Origin: CAZLYF01 sp964586835
GTDB taxonomy: Bacteria; Bacillota; Clostridia; Christensenellales; Aristaeellaceae
DNA: 30,591 nucleotides
Assembly: GCA_964586835.1 (NCBI GenBank)
Contig: CAZPIC010000030.1
Location: 1 to 30,591 of the forward strand
Reading direction: 5' to 3'
In this document: in pieces, positions 8,480 through 15,770 of the stretch
Layout of the letters: each line of letters begins with the position of its first letter
Numbering within the stretch: position 1 is the first letter of the stretch
Position numbers and translations under genes: made by a program
The notes under the pieces: model-generated
What the model was told of the DNA's origin: nothing
What the model saw: the letters and a program-made list of their open reading frames with translations, nothing else
Databases searched by the model: none

Positions 8480-9164
8480 CCGTTGCCTCCCTGCTCCTAC
8501 GGCGCAGCGCTCCAGGAGGCCGCAAGTACAGTGGGATGAGGCCGGCGGCTTCCACAGCTTTTTCCCTGTCCCTGAGAGCGATCGCAGCCGCTGCACCGGC
8601 TTTTAAGTGAAGCAGGTGCTCCGGGGCAAAGGAAGCCCTTTCTCCCAGCGCCAGGGCGATCGCCTTCCTGTAAGGAGGCACCGCGTCCCCGATAAAAACA
8701 AAGCGCCTGCCGGGGCTGTCCACTGCGGCGATGAAGTCTGAAAGCTTCATCGCCAGGTCTTCTGTAATCCTCCGCCCCGAAGCAAAGGCTGCCCCATAGA
8801 CTTGACCGGCCCTGGCGTCCCTGATGGCGCATACAACCTCGTCCGGCGTTTCCACCAGGCCCATCGCAAGCGCTTCCAAGGCGTTCACCCCGATGCAGGG
8901 CTTCGCGAGTGCCTGCGCCATCCCCTTTACCGCGGATACGCCGATGCGCACGCCCGTAAAAGACCCCGGTCCTGCCACCGCGGCAAACAGCTGGACATCC
9001 CCGATGGCGACCCCGCCGCGACGAAGCGCTTCCTCAACCATTGGCATGATGTTTTCCGAATGGGTCAGGCGGTTGCATACCGTCGCCTCATAGAGAAAGA
9101 CGCCCTCCGTCATCAGGGCTACGCCCGCAGAAGGCCCGGAGGTATCCACAGCCAGTACAATCAT
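8472..9164 (-). CDS. tsaB: tRNA threonylcarbamoyladenosine biosynthesis protein TsaB
   Basis: TsaB is the inactive ASKHA-fold partner of TsaD needed to make t6A37 on ANN-decoding tRNAs. The 230-residue protein starts MIVLAVDTSGPSAGVALM, has LTHSENIMPMVEEAL and the hallmark AVAGPGSFTGVRIGVSAVKG. The second half (CAIRDARAGQVYGAAF and following) is the less conserved lobe. It overlaps tsaE by ATGA and rimI by eight bases, so the three are coupled. tsaD, the catalytic partner, is not in this window. Confidence 0.95.
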   Translation of the reverse strand: MIVLAVDTSGPSAGVALMTEGVFLYEATVCNRLTHSENIMPMVEEALRRGGVAIGDVQLFAAVAGPGSFTGVRIGVSAVKGMAQALAKPCIGVNALEALAMGLVETPDEVVCAIRDARAGQVYGAAFASGRRITEDLAMKLSDFIAAVDSPGRRFVFIGDAVPPYRKAIALALGERASFAPEHLLHLKAGAAAAIALRDREKAVEAAGLIPLYLRPPGALRRRSREATDD

Positions 9165-9631
9165 CCTGCGTTCGTCCGCCTTTCTTCCGTTTGCGAGAAG
9201 CCCGGAAGAAAACGAAAGCCTCCCCTCCGATGCAGGCTAATGGTCCTTGCCTGGTTGCCCGTCCCCCGCAGTCGAAGCTCCAGGCAGTCTTCGGGGAGAA
9301 GCTCAGGGGCCCTTTCATGCCATTCAATCAGGGTCACCCCTTCCCCGCCCACCCATTCGTCAAGCCCGGAGGCGAACAGCTCTTCAGGGTCGCGGACGCG
9401 GTACCAGTCGAAATGCTTCAGGGCGAGCCTGCCCTCGTCATAAACGTTCAAGATGGTGTACGAAGGGCTCGGAACCGCCCCAGAGATGCCAAGACCCCCT
9501 GCGATGCCGCGGGCGAATTCGCTCTTCCCGGTCCCCATCTCCCCCGTCAGCAACACCACGTCCCCTTCCTTGAGCAAAGAAGCCAGTCGGGCGCCGATGC
9601 TGCGGGTTTCAGCGCTGCTTTTTGACTGCAA
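9161..9631 (-). CDS. tsaE: tRNA threonylcarbamoyladenosine biosynthesis ATPase TsaE
   Basis: A small P-loop ATPase that drives turnover of the TsaBD complex. The Walker A motif GEMGTGKSEFARG, the PSPSYTILNVYDEGRLALKHFDWYR stretch (split here as PSPSYTILNVYDEG and LKHFDWYR) and the Walker B-like GVTLIEWHER are typical; about 156 residues is normal. Two starts are possible: GTG 9637, one base from GGGAG, or TTG 9631, seven bases from it. The TTG is preferred on spacing. Either start lies inside the 3' end of the ribU-like gene (overlap 23-29 bases), so translation is probably coupled. Confidence 0.93.
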   Translation of the reverse strand: MQSKSSAETRSIGARLASLLKEGDVVLLTGEMGTGKSEFARGIAGGLGISGAVPSPSYTILNVYDEGRLALKHFDWYRVRDPEELFASGLDEWVGGEGVTLIEWHERAPELLPEDCLELRLRGTGNQARTISLHRRGGFRFLPGFSQTEERRTNAG

Positions 9632-10196
9632 CGCCACTCTCTCCCTGCGCTTCTTTCAGAAACCGCGACAGGCGCTTGTACAGCACCAGGACTAAAAAGC
9701 TGTTCACCGCACCCTTGACGAGGTTGAAGGGCACCACCGCGCTCACCAGGTATCCCGGCATGTCAAAGTCCAGGATCCGATCCCCGAAGTAGAAGGGCAT
9801 CAGGAGATACAGGTTTGAAAGGGCCCCTGCAGCTGTCATCAGGAGCACACCCGCAGCCATTCCGACCAGGGCAGCCTTCCTCGTGCGCCTGCGCCTGTAG
9901 GCCAGCGCGGCGGGCAAGAGGTACGACGCGCCTACGATCAGGTTGGCGATCTCCCCGACCCCCGAGGAGGTGGAGCCCAGCAGACGGACGGCATTTGTGA
10001 CCAGCAGCGAAAAGATCCCCGCAGCGGGGCCCAGGGAAAATCCCAGCAGGAGCAGGGGCGTGAAGGAAAGGTCCAATTTCAGCCATGGCGCAAAAAACGG
10101 CATGGGGATTTCGGGATAGTAGCTGAGGATCACCGCTGTTGAAGTCATGATGGCGGTGAAGGACAGATAGGCGGCGCCTTGCCTCCTTTTCATCAT
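9609..10196 (-). CDS. ribU: ECF transporter substrate-binding (S) component, RibU-like
   Basis: A membrane S-component of an energy-coupling factor importer, most like the riboflavin-specific RibU. About 195 residues with five to six hydrophobic segments. RibU-like marks: FFAPWLKLDLSFTPLLLLGF followed by LGPAAGI (compare the LK-D-FSDVP region of RibU), VGEIANLIVGASYLLPAAL, LLMTAAGALSNLYLLMP and VVPFNLVKGAVNSFL. No ECF ATPase or T-component gene is near, so it would use a shared module encoded elsewhere. Two tandem ATG codons (10196, 10193) follow GGAGGG. A promoter, structured leader and terminator lie upstream. Substrate is inferred from similarity; another vitamin is possible. Confidence 0.75.
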   Translation of the reverse strand: MMKRRQGAAYLSFTAIMTSTAVILSYYPEIPMPFFAPWLKLDLSFTPLLLLGFSLGPAAGIFSLLVTNAVRLLGSTSSGVGEIANLIVGASYLLPAALAYRRRRTRKAALVGMAAGVLLMTAAGALSNLYLLMPFYFGDRILDFDMPGYLVSAVVPFNLVKGAVNSFLVLVLYKRLSRFLKEAQGESGVAVKKQR

Positions 10197-10207
10197 GAAT
10201 CCCTCCT

Positions 10208-10242
10208 AAAAACACAAGCGCCCCCAGCATGCCGGGGGGCGC
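10208..10242 (-). terminator. Terminator in the leader of the ribU-like operon
   Basis: On the minus strand a stem of GCGCCCCC and GGGGGCGC enclosing a CGGCATGCT loop region is followed by TTGTGTTTTT and then at once by the ribosome site of the ribU-like gene. Being downstream of a promoter and upstream of the first gene it is more likely an attenuator than the end of galK transcription, though it could serve both. Confidence 0.75.
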
Positions 10243-10297
10243 CGCAGTGGCTGTGAAACGCGCGCTCCTCGCGCTGTGCGGACCCATGGGACCGCAA
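10243..10297 (-). promoter_or_regulatory. Structured leader RNA before the ribU-like gene (possible attenuator or riboswitch)
   Basis: Between the promoter and the terminator two compact hairpins are visible: TGCGGTCCCATGGGTCCGCA (10277-10296, near-perfect inverted repeat) and GCGCG-loop-CGCGC (10260-10274). The 3' arm CCGCA of the first could pair with TGCGG just before the terminator. The leader is too short and lacks the sequence elements of an FMN riboswitch. A ligand is not identifiable. Confidence 0.4.
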
Positions 10298-10301
10298 GGC
10301 C

Positions 10302-10330
10302 AACATAGCACCCGAACCTGTGGGCGTCAA
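10302..10330 (-). promoter_or_regulatory. Promoter of ribU-tsaE-tsaB-rimI
   Basis: TTGACG (10325-10330) and TATGTT (10302-10307) are 17 bases apart on the minus strand. The -35 box overlaps the galK stop codon, so the operon starts immediately at the end of the upstream gene. Confidence 0.65.
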
Positions 10331-11610
10331 GCGCCACTCAGGAGGACCGTCGCGCCTTCAGGCCGCACGTCCAGCATCAGGCAGGAGCGTTCCCCAAAGA
10401 TCGACTCCATGGCCCGACAGAAAGCTGTCTCCCTGTCCCTTGGTACAAAGTTGAGGGTTGTCCCTGCAAAGCCGCCTCCGTGCACGCGACAGGCGCCCTT
10501 TTTGCCAAGCAGCGCTTTGGCCCGGGCAAGCGCTATGGCGAGGGCCTGCTCGCCGGGACTGACGCTGATGTTTTGAAGCAGCTCCCAGCTGCTGTCCCCC
10601 GACTCGGACACCAGCTCAAGAAACAGCGGCAGATCGTCCTCTCGCAGCGCAGACACAGCCTTCAACACCCTGGCATTCTCGGCAAAGTAATGCATCGCCC
10701 GCAGCACAGCCCGGTCCCCCACCGTTTCCCGTACCTGTGCAATGTTCTGATCCAGCTGTTCGGGCCTGACCCGCCTTAGGTTTTCCTCTCCAAAAAAGGC
10801 GGCCACATCCTGCATTTCCCTGCGGATCCCTGCATACTGAGCGGTCAGCCCATCATGGTTCCCTCCTGTGCTGACCACAATCAGGGAATATCCCCTGTCC
10901 GCGAAGGAATAGAACAGGGGGGTGACCTCGGGTTCCGGATTTTTAAAATCGATGGCCACCAACCCGCCGAGGCTGGAGGCGGTCTGATCCATCAGCCCGC
11001 AGGGCTTTCCAAAATACCTGTCCTCCGCATACTGGGCGATCTTTGCCCGGGTGACCGGGTCCATGGTGCCGCCGTTAAAGAGGAGGTCCATGGCGGCACA
11101 GATGAGCACCTCAAACGCAGCCGACGACGAAAGCCCACTTCCCACCTGGATATCAGAGGTAATGGCCGCGTCAAAACCGCCGATTACAAAGCCCAGCTCC
11201 GCCATCCGGGACGCGATGCCACGAACCAGCGAGGCGGAACTCCCGCGCTCCTTTGGGCGTGCAGCCAGGTCGTCCAGCTGAAGCTCAAAGGGCTCGTACT
11301 TCTCACTGACGACGCGGACCTTTTTGTCCGCTCGTGCCGTGACCGCGGCCAGCGTATCCAGGCCCACAGCAGCTGCGAGAACTCTTCCTGCGTTGTGGTC
11401 GGTATGATTGCCAATGATCTCGGCCCGGCCCGGCGCACTGAGCAGCGTGACCAGATCGCTCTGTCCGAACAGCTCGGCATGGCGTTTCACAAGGCCTGAA
11501 TACCGCGAGATCTGGTTGACGAGGTTTCCTTCCCTTCTTCCATAGAGGCGCGCGTACCTTTCCAGCGCTTCGGGCGTCTTCATGGCTCTCGCAAGGTCGA
11601 TATGCGTCAT
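10327..11610 (-). CDS. Galactokinase-like GHMP sugar kinase
   Basis: A GHMP-fold kinase that phosphorylates a sugar at C1, most like GalK; 427 residues, slightly longer than E. coli GalK. The N-terminal sugar-binding motif reads GRAEIIGNHTDHN at 61-73 where classical galactokinases have G-E-H-T-D-Y. The ATP loop is GSGLSSSAA (157-165), the catalytic Asp lies in GLMDQ (D208), and GGGFAGTTLNFV near the C-terminus is the third GHMP motif. GGAG precedes the ATG and the gap from the solute-binding gene is three bases. galT and galE partners are absent. The Glu to Asn change at the sugar-binding loop leaves the real substrate open. Confidence 0.8.
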   Translation of the reverse strand: MTHIDLARAMKTPEALERYARLYGRREGNLVNQISRYSGLVKRHAELFGQSDLVTLLSAPGRAEIIGNHTDHNAGRVLAAAVGLDTLAAVTARADKKVRVVSEKYEPFELQLDDLAARPKERGSSASLVRGIASRMAELGFVIGGFDAAITSDIQVGSGLSSSAAFEVLICAAMDLLFNGGTMDPVTRAKIAQYAEDRYFGKPCGLMDQTASSLGGLVAIDFKNPEPEVTPLFYSFADRGYSLIVVSTGGNHDGLTAQYAGIRREMQDVAAFFGEENLRRVRPEQLDQNIAQVRETVGDRAVLRAMHYFAENARVLKAVSALREDDLPLFLELVSESGDSSWELLQNISVSPGEQALAIALARAKALLGKKGACRVHGGGFAGTTLNFVPRDRETAFCRAMESIFGERSCLMLDVRPEGATVLLSGA

Positions 11611-11613
11611 CCC

Positions 11614-13128
11614 TTACTTCTCCTCCAGGCCGTCAAGTATTTGCTGCCAGAAGTCTAAAAACCGGTCGATGCCCAGGTTGTTTAGTTCCTGGTGAAAGCT
11701 GTCCCACTGCTCTTCGCTCTGTTCCCATTCTCCGATCACCCATCTTGCGATGGACTCATCCACATACAGCCCGATCGCGTCCTGCAGAGGCGAGAGGGTG
11801 TTTTCCTGTTCTCGCGTCAGAGAAAAGGCGGGAAAAGGATCGGTCGCCACAGACGAAACGACAGCGATCTGGGCGGAAAGAGACTGAACCATGGGGTCGG
11901 AAACCCTCTCATGGAAGCCATCCGGCGAAATCCCCGGGGGCGTGGTGCCCGTCATGATGGAGACATCCGATAAAAAGGTGCTCTGCGAGGCGGATTCGGT
12001 CCTGCGCCAGGTGCCATCCCCATCAAATACATAGTCCACCCCCTCCAGGCCGGCAGCAGCCAGGATAGCGCCTTCCTGCGAATACAGAGTATCCACCCAA
12101 GCGAGCGCTGCAGCGGGGTCGGGACAGGCTGTGGTGATGGCAAAGGTGCCCGTCGTAAGCCTGCTCGCGATGTTGCGCCAGACACGAGCCCCTTCGTACA
12201 CCAACGGCGGGATGACCACATAATCTTCGACCCATTCTACGGGCACAAAGCTCCCTGGCAGAGGGGCCATGAGCACGCCATAGCGCTGGATGGACCCTTT
12301 ATCCGGAATCTGGCGCAGCGATGCCGACAGTGAAAAGGCATCCCGATCGATCAAGCCCTTGGCATACAGCTCTGCGCACCAGGCGACGAAGTCCTGAAAA
12401 CGCGGCTGCAGGGGCATAAAAAGCGCCAAGCCATCCTGGACAAAGACGTTGAAGTCATTGGCAATGAGGCCGAAGGCCTGGGCCAGGTATTTCAGGTCAT
12501 AGGCCCCGTGAAGCAGCAGCGGGATTTCGTCCCCTTTACCATTTCCATTGGGATCCCGGTCTCTGAAGGCTTCCAGCGTTGCCCTGAATCCCGCTGCGTC
12601 TTCAGGCAGCGGGATTTTTAGGGTATCCAGCCAGCGGCGATTGATCCATAGACAGTTTTGAGCGGGAGAGGGGGTGATGAACGGAAGGGCTGCCACCGCG
12701 CCGCCTGGCAGCGTCACAGCCTGCCGGTAGGCCGGGTTCTCCGCAAACAGGCGTGAAAGGTTTGGACAGTGTTCGGAAAGATAGGGGGCAAGGTCGATGA
12801 GGACGCCCCTGTCTAGCATGTCAAGACACTCTGCTGGGGAGAGCAGGGCTTTGAACAGCAGGTCAGGAAGGTCCGCCGCACCTTTCGTCATCGCTGCCTT
12901 GGCGGCTGTCCAGGACAGCCGGTCAGGATACTGTCTAAACGCAAGGCTGAGGCCTGTGCGTTCCTCCATGTTTGTAAAAAATGCATTGTCCGACCATGTC
13001 CGCCAGGTATCTTTGCCGTCAAACCCCGCCATGACCAGAGGGCGAGAGGCCACTGCAGCGGAAAATGTGATCAGCAGCAGCAGCAGGCAGAGCACCACAG
13101 TGTAAAAAAGCCGTCTTCTTATACCCAT
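11614..13128 (-). CDS. Extracellular solute-binding protein, family 1-like
   Basis: A secreted sugar or oligosaccharide binding protein of the ABC importer type; 504 residues. The first ~28 residues form a signal peptide (basic MGIRRR, then a Leu-rich core ending FSAAVAS). No lipobox cysteine follows, which is unusual for a monoderm binding protein; it may be anchored by an uncleaved signal or released. A DPNGNGKGDEIP loop at about 190-202 is the calcium-binding-like motif common in larger members of this family. No permease or ATPase genes are adjacent. ATG 13128 is chosen over a start 30 bases upstream because AGGAGG lies just before it. It is cotranscribed with the galactokinase-like gene, hinting at sugar uptake. 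Confidence 0.82.
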   Translation of the reverse strand: MGIRRRLFYTVVLCLLLLLITFSAAVASRPLVMAGFDGKDTWRTWSDNAFFTNMEERTGLSLAFRQYPDRLSWTAAKAAMTKGAADLPDLLFKALLSPAECLDMLDRGVLIDLAPYLSEHCPNLSRLFAENPAYRQAVTLPGGAVAALPFITPSPAQNCLWINRRWLDTLKIPLPEDAAGFRATLEAFRDRDPNGNGKGDEIPLLLHGAYDLKYLAQAFGLIANDFNVFVQDGLALFMPLQPRFQDFVAWCAELYAKGLIDRDAFSLSASLRQIPDKGSIQRYGVLMAPLPGSFVPVEWVEDYVVIPPLVYEGARVWRNIASRLTTGTFAITTACPDPAAALAWVDTLYSQEGAILAAAGLEGVDYVFDGDGTWRRTESASQSTFLSDVSIMTGTTPPGISPDGFHERVSDPMVQSLSAQIAVVSSVATDPFPAFSLTREQENTLSPLQDAIGLYVDESIARWVIGEWEQSEEQWDSFHQELNNLGIDRFLDFWQQILDGLEEK

Positions 13129-13149
13129 CCGCCTCCTTTCCCAGGTCCG

Positions 13150-13155
13150 ATTATA
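13150..13155 (-). promoter_or_regulatory. Possible -10 box of the solute-binding protein operon
   Basis: A perfect TATAAT stands 22 bases before the start codon on the minus strand. The expected -35 position holds TGGCGG, a poor match, so this may be a weak, activator-dependent or alternative promoter. Confidence 0.35.
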
Positions 13156-13182
13156 CACGCGCCCTTTCCCTTCCGCCAGCGA

Positions 13183-13944
13183 TCACCGAAGCAGCCGCGC
13201 AGCCACGTACAGGAGGGCCAGGTGCCCCGGATACCAGGCATAGGCCAGCCACTTGGGAACCCGCCATCCCGTACGCCTGTCCCACAGCATAAACGGCAGC
13301 GACCCCAGCGCCAGCGCCTGAAGCTTCAGGAAGGGGGACAGGAGGCTCTCCAGCTTCGTCAGAAAACCCCAGCCCGCGGGGATTCTGAGCGGCAACCCCA
13401 TCAGGCTGTCTACCCTGACGGAAGCTGTGCCCCAGAACAGGCAAAAAGGCGTCATCATCGCGGCCAGGGCCGCCCGGTCGGTACGCGCCAGGTACATCAG
13501 CTGCATCAGAAGGACGCCTCTCCATCCATAGTCCATTTTGACTATCGCACCCGCCATCACGCAAAGTACAGGCGCCCACCACTGGCTCAGATACCGCCTC
13601 TTCTTCATGCCGGCGATCCCCGCAATTCCCAGCAGCAGCGTACACAGGACGTTCATTTCGTCCAGGCTGTGTCCAAGGGCCAGCATGTAAAACGGCTGGG
13701 CCACCAGGCCCAGGACGAGCATCCTCGCGGCATATCTCCACAGCGACCGCGTATACCGGGTGCCGACGACCGCACACCAGGCGAACAGCGGAAAGGCAAT
13801 CCTTCCCACTACCCGCAGTTCTGTGATAGCAGGGAAAAAAATAACGCCCACATGGTCTACCAGCATCGTGCCCATGGCAACGGCCTTCATGAAACCTGTG
13901 TCGCTGCTGGGAGCCCGGCTTCCTGTCACCGTTGTTCCAAGCAT
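13183..13944 (-). CDS. TraX-family membrane protein
   Basis: An integral membrane protein of 253 residues with about seven to eight hydrophobic segments. TraX acetylates F-pilin in conjugative plasmids; chromosomal relatives in Clostridia are probably acyltransferases of unknown target. The family signature near the N-terminus is clear: GFMKAVAMGTMLVDHVGVIF followed by LRVVGRIAFPLFAW, and later LLGIAGIAG, YGWRGVLLMQLMY and AYAWYPGHLALLYV. A GGGAGA site lies right before ATG 13944, rather close; an internal start (residue 19 or 24) is possible. No pilin or transfer genes are near. Confidence 0.8.
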   Translation of the reverse strand: MLGTTVTGSRAPSSDTGFMKAVAMGTMLVDHVGVIFFPAITELRVVGRIAFPLFAWCAVVGTRYTRSLWRYAARMLVLGLVAQPFYMLALGHSLDEMNVLCTLLLGIAGIAGMKKRRYLSQWWAPVLCVMAGAIVKMDYGWRGVLLMQLMYLARTDRAALAAMMTPFCLFWGTASVRVDSLMGLPLRIPAGWGFLTKLESLLSPFLKLQALALGSLPFMLWDRRTGWRVPKWLAYAWYPGHLALLYVAARLLR

Positions 13945-13964
13945 TCTCCCACCCCCCGTTCGCC

Positions 13965-13994
13965 AGTATAGTTTCGCTGCGCGCTTGGACGCAA
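13965..13994 (-). promoter_or_regulatory. Promoter of the traX-like gene
   Basis: TTGCGT (13989-13994) and TATACT (13965-13970) are 18 bases apart, about 20 bases before the start codon. Confidence 0.55.
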
Positions 13995-14029
13995 GCCCCT
14001 CTGCTCCCTGGAATCCGCGATCGTGTGGC

Positions 14030-14058
14030 TTGTCGAGGCAGGCTGCATATGCTATCGT
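14030..14058 (+). promoter_or_regulatory. Promoter of surE
   Basis: TTGTCG (14030-14035) and TATCGT (14053-14058) are 17 bases apart, 44 bases before the surE start. It is back to back with the traX promoter. Confidence 0.5.
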
Positions 14059-14101
14059 AATTCGTCTGACGGGGCTTGATCAACAGGAAGGAGCGGAACC
14101 C

Positions 14102-14848
14102 ATGCACTTTCTTGTCACCAACGATGACGGCATCCGGGCTCCGGGCATCTGGAGCCTGGTGGACGCCGCGCTGGCCGGGGGGCACCGGGTAACGGTTTGC
14201 GCACCGCTGCACCAGCAGAGCGCGTCAAGCCACAGGCTCACCATCACTGAGCCCATGATCGCACAGGAGATGGAGCATAACGGTGCCGATGTGTTCGCGG
14301 TGGAGGGAACACCGGTAGACTGTGTCCGCATCGGCCGTCACATGGCCACAACGCCGGTGGACTTCTGTCTGTCCGGCATCAACAATGGCATCAACGCGGG
14401 CACAGCGCTCTTCTACAGCGGCACTGCAGCGGCAGCCAGGGAGGCTGCCATGCTTTACATCCCCTCCATGGCTGTCTCCATCGCGACAGGGGCGGATGAC
14501 AGCATGCTGGCACACCTGGCGCAGACAGCGCTTGAAATCGCCCTTAGGCTCCGAGGCCAGTCCATGCCTCGCATGACCTTCTGCAACCTGAACGCACCCG
14601 CCCTTCCTCCAGACCAGGTCGGTCCGCCGCTCACCGCCTCCCTGAGCGATAGCTATTATATCGATCAATATGAGAAGCGCATCAATCCCCGCGGCGTCTC
14701 GTATTTCTGGCTACAGGCCGGGGAGGACATGGAGCCCCCACAGCCGGGGACAGACCTGTGGCTGCTGGGGCAGGGACACATGACCCTTACCTTTGTAGGC
14801 GGCTTTGTCGACCATAACGGGTTGTTTGATGTACTCTCTGCGCACTGA
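14102..14848 (+). CDS. surE: 5'-nucleotidase SurE
   Basis: A metal-dependent phosphatase acting on nucleoside 5'/3'-monophosphates and short polyphosphate. The 248-residue protein has the metal-binding NDDGI at residues 6-10, the QSASS loop, GTPVDCV, SGINNGINAG with the metal-binding Asn, and YSGTAAAAREA. The C-terminal third (YYIDQYEKRINPRGVSYFW) has the family's NPRG segment. ATG 14102 is set by AAGGAGCGG upstream and the family start; the same frame is open far upstream but without signals. A new promoter for the next gene begins nine bases after its stop. Confidence 0.94.
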   Translation: MHFLVTNDDGIRAPGIWSLVDAALAGGHRVTVCAPLHQQSASSHRLTITEPMIAQEMEHNGADVFAVEGTPVDCVRIGRHMATTPVDFCLSGINNGINAGTALFYSGTAAAAREAAMLYIPSMAVSIATGADDSMLAHLAQTALEIALRLRGQSMPRMTFCNLNAPALPPDQVGPPLTASLSDSYYIDQYEKRINPRGVSYFWLQAGEDMEPPQPGTDLWLLGQGHMTLTFVGGFVDHNGLFDVLSAH

Positions 14849-14856
14849 AGGTTCCC

Positions 14857-14885
14857 TTGCCACCGAATCCCTCATTGGCTATACT
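14857..14885 (+). promoter_or_regulatory. Promoter of the rpiR-like operon
   Basis: TTGCCA (14857-14862) and TATACT (14880-14885) are 17 bases apart, just after the surE stop. The regulator start follows 30 bases later, so the four downstream genes can be read independently of surE. Confidence 0.65.
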
Positions 14886-14915
14886 TCGAGCGAAGGATTC
14901 TTCAGAGGACGGGCT

Positions 14916-15770
14916 ATGCAGGGCTTTTTAGAGGCACTCAACCGGGGCGGTCAGCGTTTGAGCAAGGGCCATCGCCGCATCGCCGATTTCCTGGAGGTTC
15001 ATTACGATAAGGCCTCCTTCATGACCGCATCAAAGCTGGGCAAGAACGTCGGCGTCAGCGAAAGCACGGTGGTGCGCTTTGCCCATGCGCTGGGGTACGA
15101 AGGCTACCCACAGATGCAGAAAGCCATGCGAGAGATCGTGCGCCATCGGCTGACGCCAACCCAGCGCATCGAGATCGCCGCAGGGATCCCGGACGAAGCC
15201 CTGCTTCCCAGGACGGTGCTGCGCACAGACATGGCCAATATACGCGCCACCATTGAGCAGCTGGACACCGCGGTGTTCAGCCGTGTCGTCGAGGAAATCT
15301 CAGGCGCCACCTCCCTGTACGTCCTGGGGCTACGTTCCGCAGCCCCCCTCGCCCAGTTCCTTGGGCACTATCTTCACTTTATTTTTGACAACGTCCGGAT
15401 CCTTGGAAATGGCAGCGCGGACGTGTTTGAGATCATCGCCCGCATCCGACCGGGCGATGTCCTTATCGCCATCAGTTTTCCCCGCTACTCCAACCGCACA
15501 CTTGAATCCATGCACTTTGCGCGCGCCTGCGGCGTGAAGGTCATCGGCCTCACCGACGGACCCATGAGCCCCATGCACGAGGCTTCGGACCTGTGCCTGG
15601 ACGCGCGTACAGACATGGTTTCCTTTGTCGATTCCCTGGCAGCACCCCTCTCGCTGATCAATGCCCTCCTCGCTGCGCTCGGCGCCAGAAACCGGGACGT
15701 TTTAAACCGTAACCTGAGCCGGATGGAAGGGCTTTGGGAAACATATCGAGTTTATGCCGGCAAAGAGTAA
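14916..15770 (+). CDS. MurR/RpiR-family transcriptional regulator
   Basis: A DNA-binding regulator with a C-terminal sugar-phosphate-sensing SIS domain; 284 residues. The N-terminal HTH_6 domain covers about 1-77 (RLSKGHRRIADFLEVHYDKA, then ASKLGKNVGVSESTVVRFAHALGYEGYP, split by the recognition helix). The SIS fold spans about 115-245 with LYVLGLRSAAPLAQFLGHYL and PGDVLIAISFPRYSNRT. AGAGGA lies seven bases before ATG 14916. Regulators of this family usually govern sugar or amino-sugar catabolism genes, but the genes that follow here are not of that kind, so the target is not clear from context. Confidence 0.9.
   Translation: MQGFLEALNRGGQRLSKGHRRIADFLEVHYDKASFMTASKLGKNVGVSESTVVRFAHALGYEGYPQMQKAMREIVRHRLTPTQRIEIAAGIPDEALLPRTVLRTDMANIRATIEQLDTAVFSRVVEEISGATSLYVLGLRSAAPLAQFLGHYLHFIFDNVRILGNGSADVFEIIARIRPGDVLIAISFPRYSNRTLESMHFARACGVKVIGLTDGPMSPMHEASDLCLDARTDMVSFVDSLAAPLSLINALLAALGARNRDVLNRNLSRMEGLWETYRVYAGKE

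Noticed and set aside
10250..10300. FMN or preQ1 riboswitch
   Set aside because: The conserved elements of both classes are absent; only generic hairpins can be seen.
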